A DNA stretch of 64,000 nt, taken from NCBI GenBank assembly GCA_019054805.1, contig JAHQIY010000006.1:5270001-5334000 (forward strand), given 5' to 3'. Of this stretch, positions 45,876 through 62,894 are shown piece after piece; the stretch's first letter is position 1, and each line of letters starts with the position of its first letter. The stretch is from Brachionus manjavacas. Its lineage: Eukaryota; Rotifera; Eurotatoria; Ploima; Brachionidae. A program made the translations under genes and the position numbers. Below the pieces are notes generated by a model. The model was not told the origin of the DNA. It saw only the letters and a list, made by a program, of their open reading frames with translations, and made no database searches.

Positions 45876-46686
45876 CGGCGAGTAGAAAATAAAAAATTTT
45901 CAAAAATTTCATCTTCATCTTAAAAGCTTTATTAAATATCAATTGATAGCTCTGAATGTCTTCTACAAGAAAATAATGTTGGTTAACCCATGGGACCTTC
46001 CATATTACTTTTATGCCTTCCCAAAGTTGAGCACCCATAAAATTAATCAAAATGGGTGATAATTTTGGTAATCCAAATGTATGCCTTAAAACTTAGCTTT
46101 CGGATTTGTTTTTAGCTCTTAATACTGGTGTTTTTTTTTTCTGTCTAACCCCTTATATCGTTTCAACTTTAACTATTTAAAAACATGTTGATTTTTCAAA
46201 AATTGATACTTAACTATTGTGTAGTGATATTCTGATTTCAATTTAACCAATTTTTTCTGAAAGAGCATCAAATTTTACCAAAAAGGTGAATATTTAACGT
46301 CGCTGATTATATTTGCATGATTTACAGGGATTTAAATAGTGTTACTGTGACAAAAATATCACATTTTTCATCAAGTCCATTTCATCATCATCAGAAAGTT
46401 GTTCATCACTCTCAAATTGTAGCTTTTCATCATCAACCGGATTATTTCTAGCTGCATCAATAAACAAATCATAAAAGTTTAGTTAAGTTTTATGGATTAC
46501 CAAAGTTACCACCCATTTTGATTAATCTAATGGGTGCTCAACTTTGGGAAGGTATAAAAGTAACATGGAAGATGCTATGGGTTGACCAACAATATTTTCT
46601 TGTAGAAAGCATTCAGGGCTATCAATTAATATAATAAAGCGTTTAAGATGAAAATAAAATTTTGAAATATTTTTATTTTCTACAAT
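45876..46686. mobile_element. Inverted-repeat pair, probable transposon relic
   Basis: Two ~200-bp arms, 45876-46075 (minus) and 46492-46686 (plus), are inverted copies with roughly 80 percent identity by eye. Each encodes the same peptide start outward (MGAQLWEGIKV, then W-x-W-x-Y-F-L-V-E and YQLI). Only the left arm keeps the frame open. The ~415-bp spacer carries a minus-strand coding-like stretch (LQFESDEQLSDDDEMD, around 46370-46480). The structure fits long terminal inverted repeats of a decayed element, or an inverted duplication of a gene fragment. No superfamily was assigned and no target duplication was found. Confidence 0.5.
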
Positions 46687-47675
46687 CCTTTTTAGATTTT
46701 TTGATAAATATTTTGAACGCTTTTTTTCTAGATAGCCGAATATGAAAATTAATATTCTAAAATTGAATTTTCGAAATAAAGATAGTATTTTTTTCAACAG
46801 AAAAGAAATTTAATATTTCATTTTTTTATTTTATTTTTTTTAAGCTAGTGAAAAAATTAGCTTGATATAATGTTTAGCAAAGTTTGTTGTTACTTTTATT
46901 TCAGATATTTTATTAATTTCGATATTAAAATTCTCTTAAAAGATAAATCTTTATTCTTATATTTTACGAATCATTAAATTTTAAATTTCAAAAAATAAAG
47001 TGCAAGTTTCAAAAGGTCAATTTTTTTTTCAAATTAACAAAACTTATTTGAAAATACAATTTTACTTAAATTCTTATTCATTTTTATTTAAGAAATTATT
47101 TCTAAATTTAAAAAAAAGATTCACGTCATTATCTCGAGTTTTTCTAATATTAAATTCCGTTTTTTTTTTGAATTTAATATTAAAAACAAACACAACATTT
47201 GTTTTTGTTCAATTGGATAAAACTTATAGTTTCCAATGATAAATTCCAAAATTCTTTTAGCTTTAATTAGAAATTAAAGAGGAAAAATAATTTAATATTT
47301 GTTCCAATAGACCGATACTTTTTATTTAACAAAAATAAAATACAAGTTTAATATTTTGTCTTGAGAGGCATTGTCTTTTTCAAAGCTAGCCAAATTTAAG
47401 CTAATTTTTATTTTGTTTTACCATGTGCTTACTCAAATCCGTTCAGAAACTAAAAAAAAAGCATCCAAAATTTTATCTAAAGTCTTTGTACATGAAATAG
47501 TCGAAAATTTCAAATCATATGCATGCATTAAAATTTTCTTATAATTTCGAGAAAAATCTTGAAACTAAGCGATTATTTTTAAAAATTTGCTCTTACTAAA
47601 ATAAAAATATTTCACTATTGGTGTATCTAAATTAAAGTAAAACCAACATTTTAGATTTATTCTTTTACTTGAAAA
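46687..47675. other. Intergenic upstream of p23
   Basis: AT-rich. A frame at 47000-47239 is low-complexity Phe/Leu/Lys and is not considered a gene. No other feature recognised. Confidence 0.45.
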
Positions 47676-48445
47676 ATGCCAGAAAACGTTACTAACGTGT
47701 AAGTTTGAATCTTCTAAATTCCAAGAATGAATCTCCATTTGATTTGAATATTTATATTTTAGACATGTTCCACAAGTTCTTTGGGCTCAAAGGGATGATA
47801 TTGTCTATCTAACTGTTGCCGTAGAGGACGTGGAAAAACCCGAGGTCAAACTAGAAGAAAACACTCTGTTGTTTAAAGGAACAGCTAATAACCAAAATTA
47901 CGAATTAAATATAGAATTTTTTAAACCTATTAACAAGGAAGTGAGTTGAGATAGAATTTTTTTAAAGCAATTTTACTTATTTTTCAAAAGGAAAGTAAAT
48001 GGGGAGTTTATGCCCAAAAGCACTGGATGTTCATCATAAAAAAAAAAGAAAAGGGTCCATATTGGCCAAGATTATTGAAGGAGTCCAAGAGGGTTCACTG
48101 GTTAAAGGCTGATTGGAATAAATGGAAAGATGAAGATGACGAGGAAGAAGAAGAAAATGGACCACAAGGAGGTGGTGGTGGTGATTTTGATAGCATGTTC
48201 AGACAAATGGGAGGTCTCGGTGGAATGGGTGGCATGGGTGGCATGGGTGGCATGGGCGGCATGGGTGGAATGGGTGGAATGGATGATCTACCTGATTTGA
48301 ACGACATGGATGAAAAGGAGGACAGCGATGACGAAAGTAATAAATATTTTTAAATCATTTTATGCAATAAATAATATTTTATTATTCAGAGCTACCTGAT
48401 TTGGAAGAAAACACAGAAAATAAAACCGAAACTGAGTCATCATAG
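47676..48445 (+). CDS. PTGES3: p23 / Sba1 Hsp90 co-chaperone
   Basis: Four exons: 47676-47698, 47763-47940, 47991-48336, 48390-48445. This gives 200 aa, with introns of 64, 50 and 53 bp. The CS domain covers about residues 8-115: VPQVLWAQRDDIVYLTV, LLFKGTA, NIEFFKPINKE, KWGVYAQKHWMF and the p23 signature GPYWPRLLKESKRVHWLKADWN with KWKDEDD. It continues into an acidic tail with an unusual (GGM)n block, and ends LPDLEENTENKTETESS. p23 binds ATP-bound, N-closed Hsp90 and stabilises client complexes. A pyrimidine-rich acceptor-like cattttag lies just 20 nt before the ATG, so an upstream untranslated exon is possible. Confidence 0.95.
48207..48283 (+). repeat. Coding GGM minisatellite in p23 tail
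   Basis: About eight tandem 9-bp units of ggtggcatg type encode (GlyGlyMet)n. Methionine-glycine repeats are common in chaperones and co-chaperone tails. Copy number may vary between individuals. Confidence 0.85.
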
Positions 48446-49549
48446 ACGAGAAATTGAATCTAAGATAGATCAGATTTTCGTTAAGTGAAATAAATCGTAA
48501 TAACCATATTTTGTTTCGTCTATTCTAGTTTTTACTTATTTATAAATTTTAAACAAAAATTTGATTAAATAAAGATATTCAAATGACAGTTTTAATATTA
48601 AAAAATAATTAAAAAAATTAAGCTTGAATTTTGATTTTATATTTCATTATTTTAACAGAATAAAATTCAAGTTTGATTTTACCTCCTGAAAAAATAATTT
48701 AATTTAAACCCAAGTATAACTAAAATAAAAAAAAAAGTCTTGTTTTAAGCTTTTAAAGCGCTAAAATTTGAATACATAGCAATTTTTTGTTAAGTAATAA
48801 AAATAATATTAATGCGGAAGGATCTTTTTAAAGCAAACATTCATTTTTAGATCGTTCTTTTTTTATGTATGCAAATTTTTGAGAACATTTATGCATGCAG
48901 AACTATACTCAATACTTAGGTATGATCGAGAGTTTCATGATTTTATTTAAAAAAAAACAAAAATACAGACTTTTAAACAAAAATAAATAATTTTTTTAAC
49001 CTTTGGACCAAATTTTTTTTTTAAATAAATAAAATTAGATTTGTACAAAAGTAATGAAAAAAGAGTCCGAACATGTCCTGGCTATTTAAAAGCCAAATTA
49101 AATAGCCATGAATCAATTTTCATAAATTTTTTAAACAAAATTTTAGTAGTTTAATACTTTCATATTTATTATGTTTATATTTTTTTTAAAACAAGTTAAA
49201 AGCTCACTTCCTATGCTTTTAAGTGCTTGGAATAGTTATACCCATAATCAGTGAGTGAAATTTTTTTTTAACTGTTATTATCTAATTAATAAAAAAAAAT
49301 TTAGTATTAAAAAACTCATCTATATGGTTTTCGGAAGTAAAGTTAAACATTTTAATTTAGAGAACTAAAAAAATGATTTTTAATTTAATAAAAAATCTTA
49401 TTGTTTCTGATCCGCATTATTTGTTTAAGATGTAAAATTAATTAAATATTTTCGAAATTTAAATGAAAACTTGAATTTAAACATTCTACCAGTCTCTTCT
49501 TATCGTTTTTTAGTTGAAGAGACACATTTTGTGTGCTACTCGCAATTTT
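48446..49549. other. Intergenic, p23 3' end and beyond
   Basis: AATAAA at 48489-48494, about 45 bp after the p23 stop, is the likely polyadenylation signal. Nothing else could be recognised in this AT-rich stretch. Confidence 0.45.
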
Positions 49550-49560
49550 TTACCCATTTT

Positions 49561-49732
49561 TTGGGGCTGTCCCTAAAATGCGGAAATGGAAATGCGGAAA
49601 ACTGAATTCCGCAACCCGATTTCTGCAAAAAAATCTGACCAGATTCCGCAAAATCATATACTAAAATGCGGAAATTCCGCAATTTAGGATAGGGTCTTTA
49701 TTTAGCGGAAATTACTCTGCGGAATGTGCGGA
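49561..49732. repeat. Cluster of GCGGAA motifs, probable transposon subterminal repeats
   Basis: About nine copies of tgcggaa or its complement ttccgca occur in both orientations within 170 bp, starting from ggggctgtccctaaaatgcgg. The cluster lies next to a MULE-like transposase relic, and such arrays are typical of transposase-binding regions near element ends. The assignment to that element is inferred from adjacency. Confidence 0.5.
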
Positions 49733-49866
49733 AACATAAAATAGAGAATAAATATAAGTTTATTAAAATAAAAGACGAATATTATCGGTCACAATTTTTT
49801 TTTAGTCAATAAATTATATAATTAAAAGTAAATAACAAATAAATTATAAGTAAATCAAATTTTTAT

Positions 49867-51260
49867 TTATTTCATGACAGCACATTCAAAACCATATTTA
49901 CTACAAGACCAAGACTTAGCTTTGCCAGAACGATAATAAGGACCACATTTGCCACAGTCAAAATGATACCAATATAAACATTTATCACACTCTATTGATT
50001 TTTCTAAACATAAATCAGAGCAAACTGGACATGTACAGTGAACAATTTTTGTTTCAATCAGTTTCTTTACTTTTTGCCAGGTACTCGTATTAAAGAATTT
50101 AGAAAGAGCGTCTAAATTACACCTTGTTGAGAAAATATCACTCAATTCTCTATGATCTGAATTGACCATAGTTGATTTGATCAATAACTTCCGATTAGTT
50201 ATTTCTTTAACAAACGATGACTATCTGAATTTAAAATTTCCTTTAAATAACATGCTGAATCTTTTTTTGAATTAACTGATGGGCTAGTACTTTGGATATC
50301 AATAGAGTTGACACGATGACCCTTTTTTTGCGACCAGTTGGTCCTGAGTTTTTAGAAATAGTGCCAAATTTGGTATAAGGTAACTATTACTAATATCTAT
50401 CCCATTAATCGAATGTACTGCTAAAATATGCGAACAATTTGTTTATCTATACATGAACAAGTAGGCTTAGGTAACAATTTAACTTGAAAACAATTGTTTA
50501 TCTCGTCAACCACAAAATAAGTTTTCAATTTCATGTCAAATTGAATTTTATTATTATTAACTAGCCACATAGCTCTGCTGACCTTAGAATTGTATCTATT
50601 TTTTAATATAAAAAAATAGATAATAAAATAGATGTAAATTCCTACTAGAAGTAGAACTTTCAACAAAATTAACATCTTCAACATTTTGATCATCAACTTC
50701 TAAATCATCAGAAGAACTACAATCTTGCAATGTTGAACCGATAGTTTTAGTTGATTGAGTCAATGTTTTATTAGACAATTCCGTACTGACTTCCGGGATC
50801 GTTTCAACATCGCTCTGCCCGCTAGATTCAGCTGCACTCTCCTCGCTAATAGTTGAGAAACTAACACCACAAGCTTCCAATAGCTCTTCTTTGTCCATTA
50901 TTAAAGATTCTATAATCTTTGAAGGTTCTAATGATTCTCTAGTATTAACATATTTAGTGTTAACAAAACACTTTTCTTTGTACTAACAGTAAACACCACG
51001 ATTACCAAATCCATATTTCACCTCATTACAATAATAAATTGATAATTGTTGAAGAGATAATACAACAATATCTAGAGGTAGTTCTGTTCGCTGTTGAACA
51101 AGTTTTAAAAGGTTATTTATACCTTCAGACTGATTTGTTGTAATTCCAGTGAAGTGGTTAAAAAGATTTTTAGCAGCTGGTTTAACGCCATATGCAGCTA
51201 AGCTATCTATCTCTTTAACTATACGACTGTTAAAATAATTTACAAATTCATATAAGTTAA
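49867..51260 (-). pseudogene. MULE-type transposase relic with SWIM and PHD fingers
   Basis: On the minus strand, in order: a transposase C-terminal part (TNQSEGINNLLKLVQQRTELPLDI, LSLQQLSIYYCNEVKYGFGNRG, about 51215-51000); an in-frame stop; a Ser/Glu/Asp-rich linker (50898-50640); a SWIM-type zinc finger split by a one-base frameshift (FVVDEINNCFQVKLLPKPTCSC, then CSHILAVHSING in the next frame, about 50520-50390); and a PHD-like finger at the end (CPVCSDLCLEKSIECDKC ... WYHFDCG, 50036-49867). The combination of MULE transposase, SWIM and PHD occurs in invertebrate Mutator-like elements. Broken by at least one stop and one frameshift, and missing the catalytic N-terminal part. Confidence 0.65.
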
Positions 51261-51399
51261 TTTCTCAATAAATTTCAAAATTTAAAATCAAACCTAAATG
51301 AAAATTTAATTCTGCGATTTCTTTAGGTTTTAATTTTATCCTCAAATTTCAATTAAAATAAAAATTTAAACTATTTTTTTCCCCTCGAATTTTTCAAAA

Positions 51400-57922
<6,523 letters not shown>

Positions 57923-57944
57923 ATAATTCTAGACTTTTTGAAGA

Positions 57945-57950
57945 AATAAA
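57945..57950 (+). terminator. Polyadenylation signal of POLR3A
   Basis: AATAAA 23 bp after the stop codon, the first such hexamer downstream. Assigned by position and consensus. Confidence 0.5.
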
Positions 57951-58079
57951 ATAATTCAATAATATATATTTAAATCTGACCAAATAAATAAAATGATAAA
58001 TGAAATTATTAAAATTATTTTGTCGTATGAAAACGTCTTCATAAAAAAATTAATTTATATCATTTATTATTAAAGATAT

Positions 58080-58775
58080 TTATATTAATCAGCTTCAGAT
58101 CAAGCCATAGCTGTCAATCAGCCTTACATGGGATTATCTCGAAAATGAACCAAATTAAAAGCAAACGTTTAATTGGTATCTTTCTATTTATAGATTTAAG
58201 AAAGGCTTCCATGACCATAACGTTCTACCAACAAAATTACGCTGTTATGGTTTTGATGATTCTTAAATCAGACAATTGGAAAATTATTTTGAAAACAGAT
58301 CCCAAGGTGTGAATATTGGTGAGTTTATTTCTAACTCAAAAACGCTAAAATTAGGTGTCCCCAAGGGGAGTGTCAAAGGCCCACTCCTGTTTTTGATTTA
58401 TATAAATGATTTTGATATTTTCCTCTCAGATTTCATTGTGAAATTATTTGCCGATGATAAAACTCATGCTGAAAATTCAATAGTTCAGATATTAATTGGT
58501 CGAAGACTAAATTTATGTTTATATCGAACAAATCTAAACTAATTTTCCAAGCAATATTGAAAAAAATGGTATTATGGTTGAAGTTGTTGATAAATTTTAA
58601 CTCTTCGGATTGATAACAAGCTCTCTTTTTTGCAACACGTAATTAGCTTAATGACTTCAATAAATGAACGGCTTTATTCTATTAGAGGATTATTCTACTT
58701 ATCGCACAAAGTCAAGCTCCAGTTCTTCAAATCATTTATCATGACCATATTTGATTGGGCTTACGGTAAAATGAG
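58080..58775 (+). mobile_element. Decayed CR1/jockey-like LINE reverse-transcriptase fragment
   Basis: Encodes pieces of a non-LTR reverse transcriptase in shifting frames: IGIFLFIDLRKA (motif A region) near 58165; LGVPKGSVKGPLLFLIYINDF near 58350; KLFADDKTHA with the FADD catalytic pair near 58440; then a C-terminal SHKVKLQFFKSFIMTIFDWAYG near 58700. Several frame changes and stops break it. It differs in sequence from the LINE at 60.8-62.9 kb, so it represents another family or a distant copy. Confidence 0.8.
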
Positions 58776-60689
58776 AACGCTTTAATTAATTTACTTTAAA
58801 ATGACAATAATCAAAAAAAAAAACTTTAATGGACCGAAGAAAAATAGAAGGAGAACATTTTTTTATTTTTTACATTAAGGTGTTAAAACATTGTCATTTT
58901 ATTGTTAATTTTAATAATTAATTCAAATAATGATTAATAGTAAATTTAATTAGGATAAATTAATGTGCATTAAAAAGGAACAACTTAGGCTCTTATCACT
59001 TTGGCTCTTATACCTAATTAAACATGGTAGTTTTGTTTACCATTCAATATTAAAACTATTTCATTTTAGAACCTAAAGAAATAAAAACTTATTTATGCGC
59101 CCTATTCGTTGTTACTCTTTGTCTCCATGGTCTCAATCATCGGATCTAACAAAACAATCGAAAATCCCTTTTTATCTCTTAAAGACTTATATTTTACACC
59201 TATAGTATCTTGTGATATTTTCTATTTTAATAGTGAAACCATTTAAATCAAATTAAGTATCCTTTTTGTTTTCCTTTCATTGTACCAAAACATTAACTTA
59301 AATTTTTCTAAACTCAATTTTTTATTTGTTGAATTTTTTGGCTAATAAAATTCTAAATCATAAATCAATTTTACAGTAAATTAATTATCGCGATGTTATT
59401 TTATCATGGGCACTTTTTTTTTCATTTCTTTTTCACACTTTTTTGTAAAATAAATTTTTCGGCTATTCAAAGTGCGTTGTCATTTTACCTGTAAACCATT
59501 TGATTACTGTCTTTCTGTAACAATATATTCCACAAAAAGATCAATTCAAAAATTAGCTAATTCGTTTTACTTTTGTATTCAAAGATTATAAAAAATCCGA
59601 CGAAATTCTTGGCAATAATGATTTTATTTATTTATATATTGAATTGAATTAACCTCCTTTAAGGAGAAGTAAAAAAAAAAAAAAAAAGAGACAAAAAATA
59701 AAAATAAAAAATTTTTTTTGTGTTTTGTGTTTTTTTAAAAATGAAAAAATTATTACCTAAAAATAAATTTTAACTTTTTTAAAAGTTAAGTTGAATAAAT
59801 TCAAAATCGAAAGCTTTCAGCATAATTATCAAATGTCTGGCTCATTTTTTCCATAAAATTGTAAATTTAAAACAATCGCCTGAAGACTTTAGAGAAGTTT
59901 TCATCAGCAACCGCTCGTTAAAATAGATTATTATCTAAGAAATTCGAATGATTATCTTGTCCCTTAAAGTAAAGTTCAATGAGTTCAAGGTGAAAAAATT
60001 TTGATTATTTATTTTCCAAGTTCATCAATGAATTACTACTTGATGATTTCCAGTTTAATTCTGCCTAATTTAAACAAAGAATAAGCAATTATTAATTATT
60101 TAATAAAATTTTATAATATAGTTATTAATTTTGATATTTATTTCAATAATCTTATTTTTGATTATTTTATAATTTTTGATAATTTAATAATTTTTTTATT
60201 TACTTTTTTATTTAAAAATAAATAGACTCAATCATTTTACTTTATTTATTCTAGAAATAATATTATTCTAGAATGCAGTAAATAAAATTAATTTACTGAA
60301 TTCTAGAGAATATAAATAATGATATTTCGATTTATTAAATATCTCAATGAGGATATTTAATTCTTAGACCAACACCAAATTTTTAAATAAACGAGCCTTT
60401 TAAACAATTAAAAAATAAATTTGGACTGATCGGAGTAATTCTTCTAATTTAGATTTAAACAAGTCGCGGAGGGTCTTTCCTGCTTTGTTTGTTTACCTTG
60501 ATTTAAGATAAGTGTTGATTTTTTTTATTAATTTTTATTTAACAGCTGATAAAGAGAGTACAAAAGGATATAAGTATTATTCTTTCCTTTGTATGTTTTT
60601 TGCTATCGTAAAATCATTATATAAAATTTGTCGTTTGTTGCCGTAATGGGTCTATTGACTAAGGAATGACAATTTTAATTTGCCTTGAA
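58776..60689. other. Intergenic with one orphan exon-like segment
   Basis: AT-rich. The only supported structure is the minus-strand exon-like segment at 59102-59221. A GC-richer patch at 59875-60060 was inspected and gave no coherent frame. Confidence 0.4.
59102..59221 (-). other. Orphan exon-like coding segment
   Basis: From an acceptor (ctattaaaatag) the minus strand is open in phase 0 for exactly 39 codons and then stops (TAG, 59102-59104). The peptide includes TIGVKYKSLRDKKGFSIVLL and DPMIETMET, and the DNA is GC-richer than its flanks. No family recognised and no upstream exon found. It could be the last exon of an unseen gene or a relic. Confidence 0.3.
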
Positions 60690-60775
60690 TTGAATTCTTT
60701 TTTTATTTATTTTTCTTTTTAATATTTTGGATTATCCCTGGGTTTGTCCGAATGGCTTTCGCCTTCGTTTAATTT
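60690..60775 (-). mobile_element. Severely truncated LINE 3' end
   Basis: On the minus strand aacgaaggcgaaagccattc ggacaaacccagggataatc (two adjacent 20-mers) followed by an A-rich tail. The same 45-bp 3' end, with one or two differences, terminates the LINE copy at 61018-61893. This identifies it as the 3' terminus of that family, here with no coding sequence left. Confidence 0.65.
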
Positions 60776-60799
60776 AGAACAAAAAAAAATCAAATTTAA

Positions 60800-62880
60800 T
60801 CCCAAATTTGTTTTAAAATGACAAGGAACTCAAAACCAATGAAGAAAAGGGAAAATGCTTTGGAGAACTCTTATCTTCAATATTTTGTCCTAATTCTGAT
60901 TTAATTGATACAAAGAAAGATTTCGAAATACTTAATTCTAACTCTGAATTTTTTAGAAATTATGATCAGTGTAATTTAATGATACAATTTGCTTAAATGA
61001 ATTAATTATGGCTTTAATTTATTATTTATTAAAATTATAATTTTGGGTTACCCCTGGGTTTGTCCGAATGGCTTTCGCCTTCGTTTAAACCTTATTGCTA
61101 TCGAAAAAATGATAAATAATGTTCGAGTTCATTTGTTAAAATTTAAAATTTAATTAAAAAAAAGGGAATAAAATTTTTTTTTAAAACATATCGAATGGTG
61201 TTTCGAATCGTCTTGGCGTGTGTGCTTCCGACTGGTATTCGCGGATTTCATTGGCAATTAGATTGAGTTTTGATTTGCTTGTTATAAATTTAATAAATAA
61301 AGCATTTGATCTTTCGTGTACCGTTTCTAGTCTAAGTACTTTGTGTATTGTTTCGATTGAGGATTTGATTAGAAAGTATTTGATTGTCATGATTATTTTG
61401 TTTTGTATCTTTTTAAGAGCAGTTTTGATTTTTCGGTCCCTGAGTTTAATATAACGAAACAGTAATCGAATAATGAACGTATTAATGATTTATATAGAGT
61501 ACGATTTAGTGAGATTAAGTTCGATCATTTAAAATTTTTTATTCGTTTTATTAAATTTGTTTTTGGTATTAATTTTTTTTCCATGCTTTTGAGATGCGAT
61601 TTGAAGCACAGTTTCGGATCGAGTTCGGGTAAAACCCAAAATCTGCGCAGAAACGGTGGCTCGTTTGTGCTTAAAATGAACAGATTAGTTTTGATTACCA
61701 GTTCTTCAAGAACAAGACCTTTTTTATTGGATTCTTTACAATACCATGTTTTGCTTTTTGCATTTAAGTCATTTAGTATAATCAAATTCGTGTATTTTTG
61801 AACAACATGTTCGAATTGAGCGCTAATTTTTCTAGATTGTCTAATTCCAATATAATTCCTATTATTTCTTCGTTATTTAGAAAAATATCGGACAATTAAT
61901 TATGGCTTTAAAAAGATTTAAAATTGAAGCGGCATCAGGACCTGACCAAATACATAATTTAATGTTAAAAAACTAACCTAGAAATTCATTAATAGAAATC
62001 ATAGAACTTTTTAATTTATCTCTTAGAGAAGGTAAGGTCCCGAAAGCGTGGAAAACTTCGAACATTACAATGATTCAAAAAAAGACCTCTAATTTACAAG
62101 ATCCTTTAAATTATAGACCAATTAGTATAACGAGTTGCTTAGGAAAGTTACTGGAACGAATAGTTTATTCAAGATTATACAATTTTTTGGAACATAATTC
62201 ACTCCTTATCCAGGAGCAATCTGGATTTAGGAAACACCGGCGAACATCAGATAATCTTTTCTTTTTAATTCAAAAAATTGTGGAATCATTTAATAGAAAA
62301 AAAAGAGTTTGTGGCCTTTTTTTGATATTTCTAAAGCCTAGGGTTAGGCATGAGGGTTTACTTTTTAAATTGATTAAAATGAATCCACCTAATTACTTGA
62401 CTAACTGGATTAGATCCTTTTTAGATAGTAGGAAATTTAAGGTAAATGTGAATGACCACTTGAGCGAAGAATATAAAATAACTGCAGGTGTTCTTCAAGG
62501 CTCAGTAATTAGTCCTCTTTTATTTAGTATATATATTAATGACATCCCTAAAAGAAACAAAACAAATAATGAATACTCTCTGCTTTTAGCAGATGATCTA
62601 GTTACATTCTTCATTTTTAACAAAAAGGGGAACCTAGAAAATAAAATAAATAAATACATCAATAATGGCTTATTAAATGGAAAATGAAGATAGCAGTTGA
62701 AAAGACGTGTTCAGTAGGCTACTCTAAGTACAAAAAAAAGAGTGAAAATCTAAACTTAAAAATTTATGGAAACAGAATACTGAGCCAAAAGAAATCAAGT
62801 TTTTTGGTATCAAATTTAATTCTAAGTTAAACTTTAATTTACTGGGAGACGAAATTAAAGAATGCTTAATTAAAGAAGGA
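60800..62880 (+). mobile_element. Older plus-strand LINE, interrupted by a nested insertion
   Basis: Two parts, 60800-61017 and 61894-62880, are separated by a nested element and joined by an identical 18-bp sequence. Part 1 encodes the linker between endonuclease and reverse transcriptase (KELKTNEEKGKCFGELLSSIF). Part 2 encodes the reverse transcriptase: LIMALKRFKIEAASGPDQIHN, VPKAWKTSNI, DPLNYRPISITSCLGKLLERIV, EQSGFRKHRRTSDNL, AGVLQGSVISPLLFSIYINDI, LLLADDLVTFF. It then continues to about 62880. Stop codons and small lesions (after LMLKN near 61975; in the motif A region near 62330, where the expected FDLK is scrambled) show it is dead. The endonuclease part is missing upstream. Confidence 0.85.
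61018..61893 (-). mobile_element. Nested LINE copy with 18-bp target-site duplication
   Basis: 876 bp inserted in the opposite orientation into the LINE at 60800-62880. Flanks aattaattatggctttaa at 61000-61017 and 61894-61911 are identical. On the minus strand it encodes part of the endonuclease (IILNDLNAKSKTWYCKESNK, LFILSTNEPPF). It then passes directly to the post-RT C-terminal region (KSHLKSMEKKLIPKTNLIKR; TIHKVLRLETVHERSNALF) and ends with the conserved 3' terminus and an A/T-rich tail. The whole reverse transcriptase is deleted, so it is non-autonomous. Same family as the fragment in the TLK intron. Confidence 0.88.
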
Positions 62881-62894
62881 ATTGAAATTATACA

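Noticed and set aside
61000..61911. A direct 18-bp repeat as a possible recombination or regulatory site
   Set aside because: The host LINE coding sequence continues across it once the intervening LINE is removed, which is the signature of a target-site duplication.
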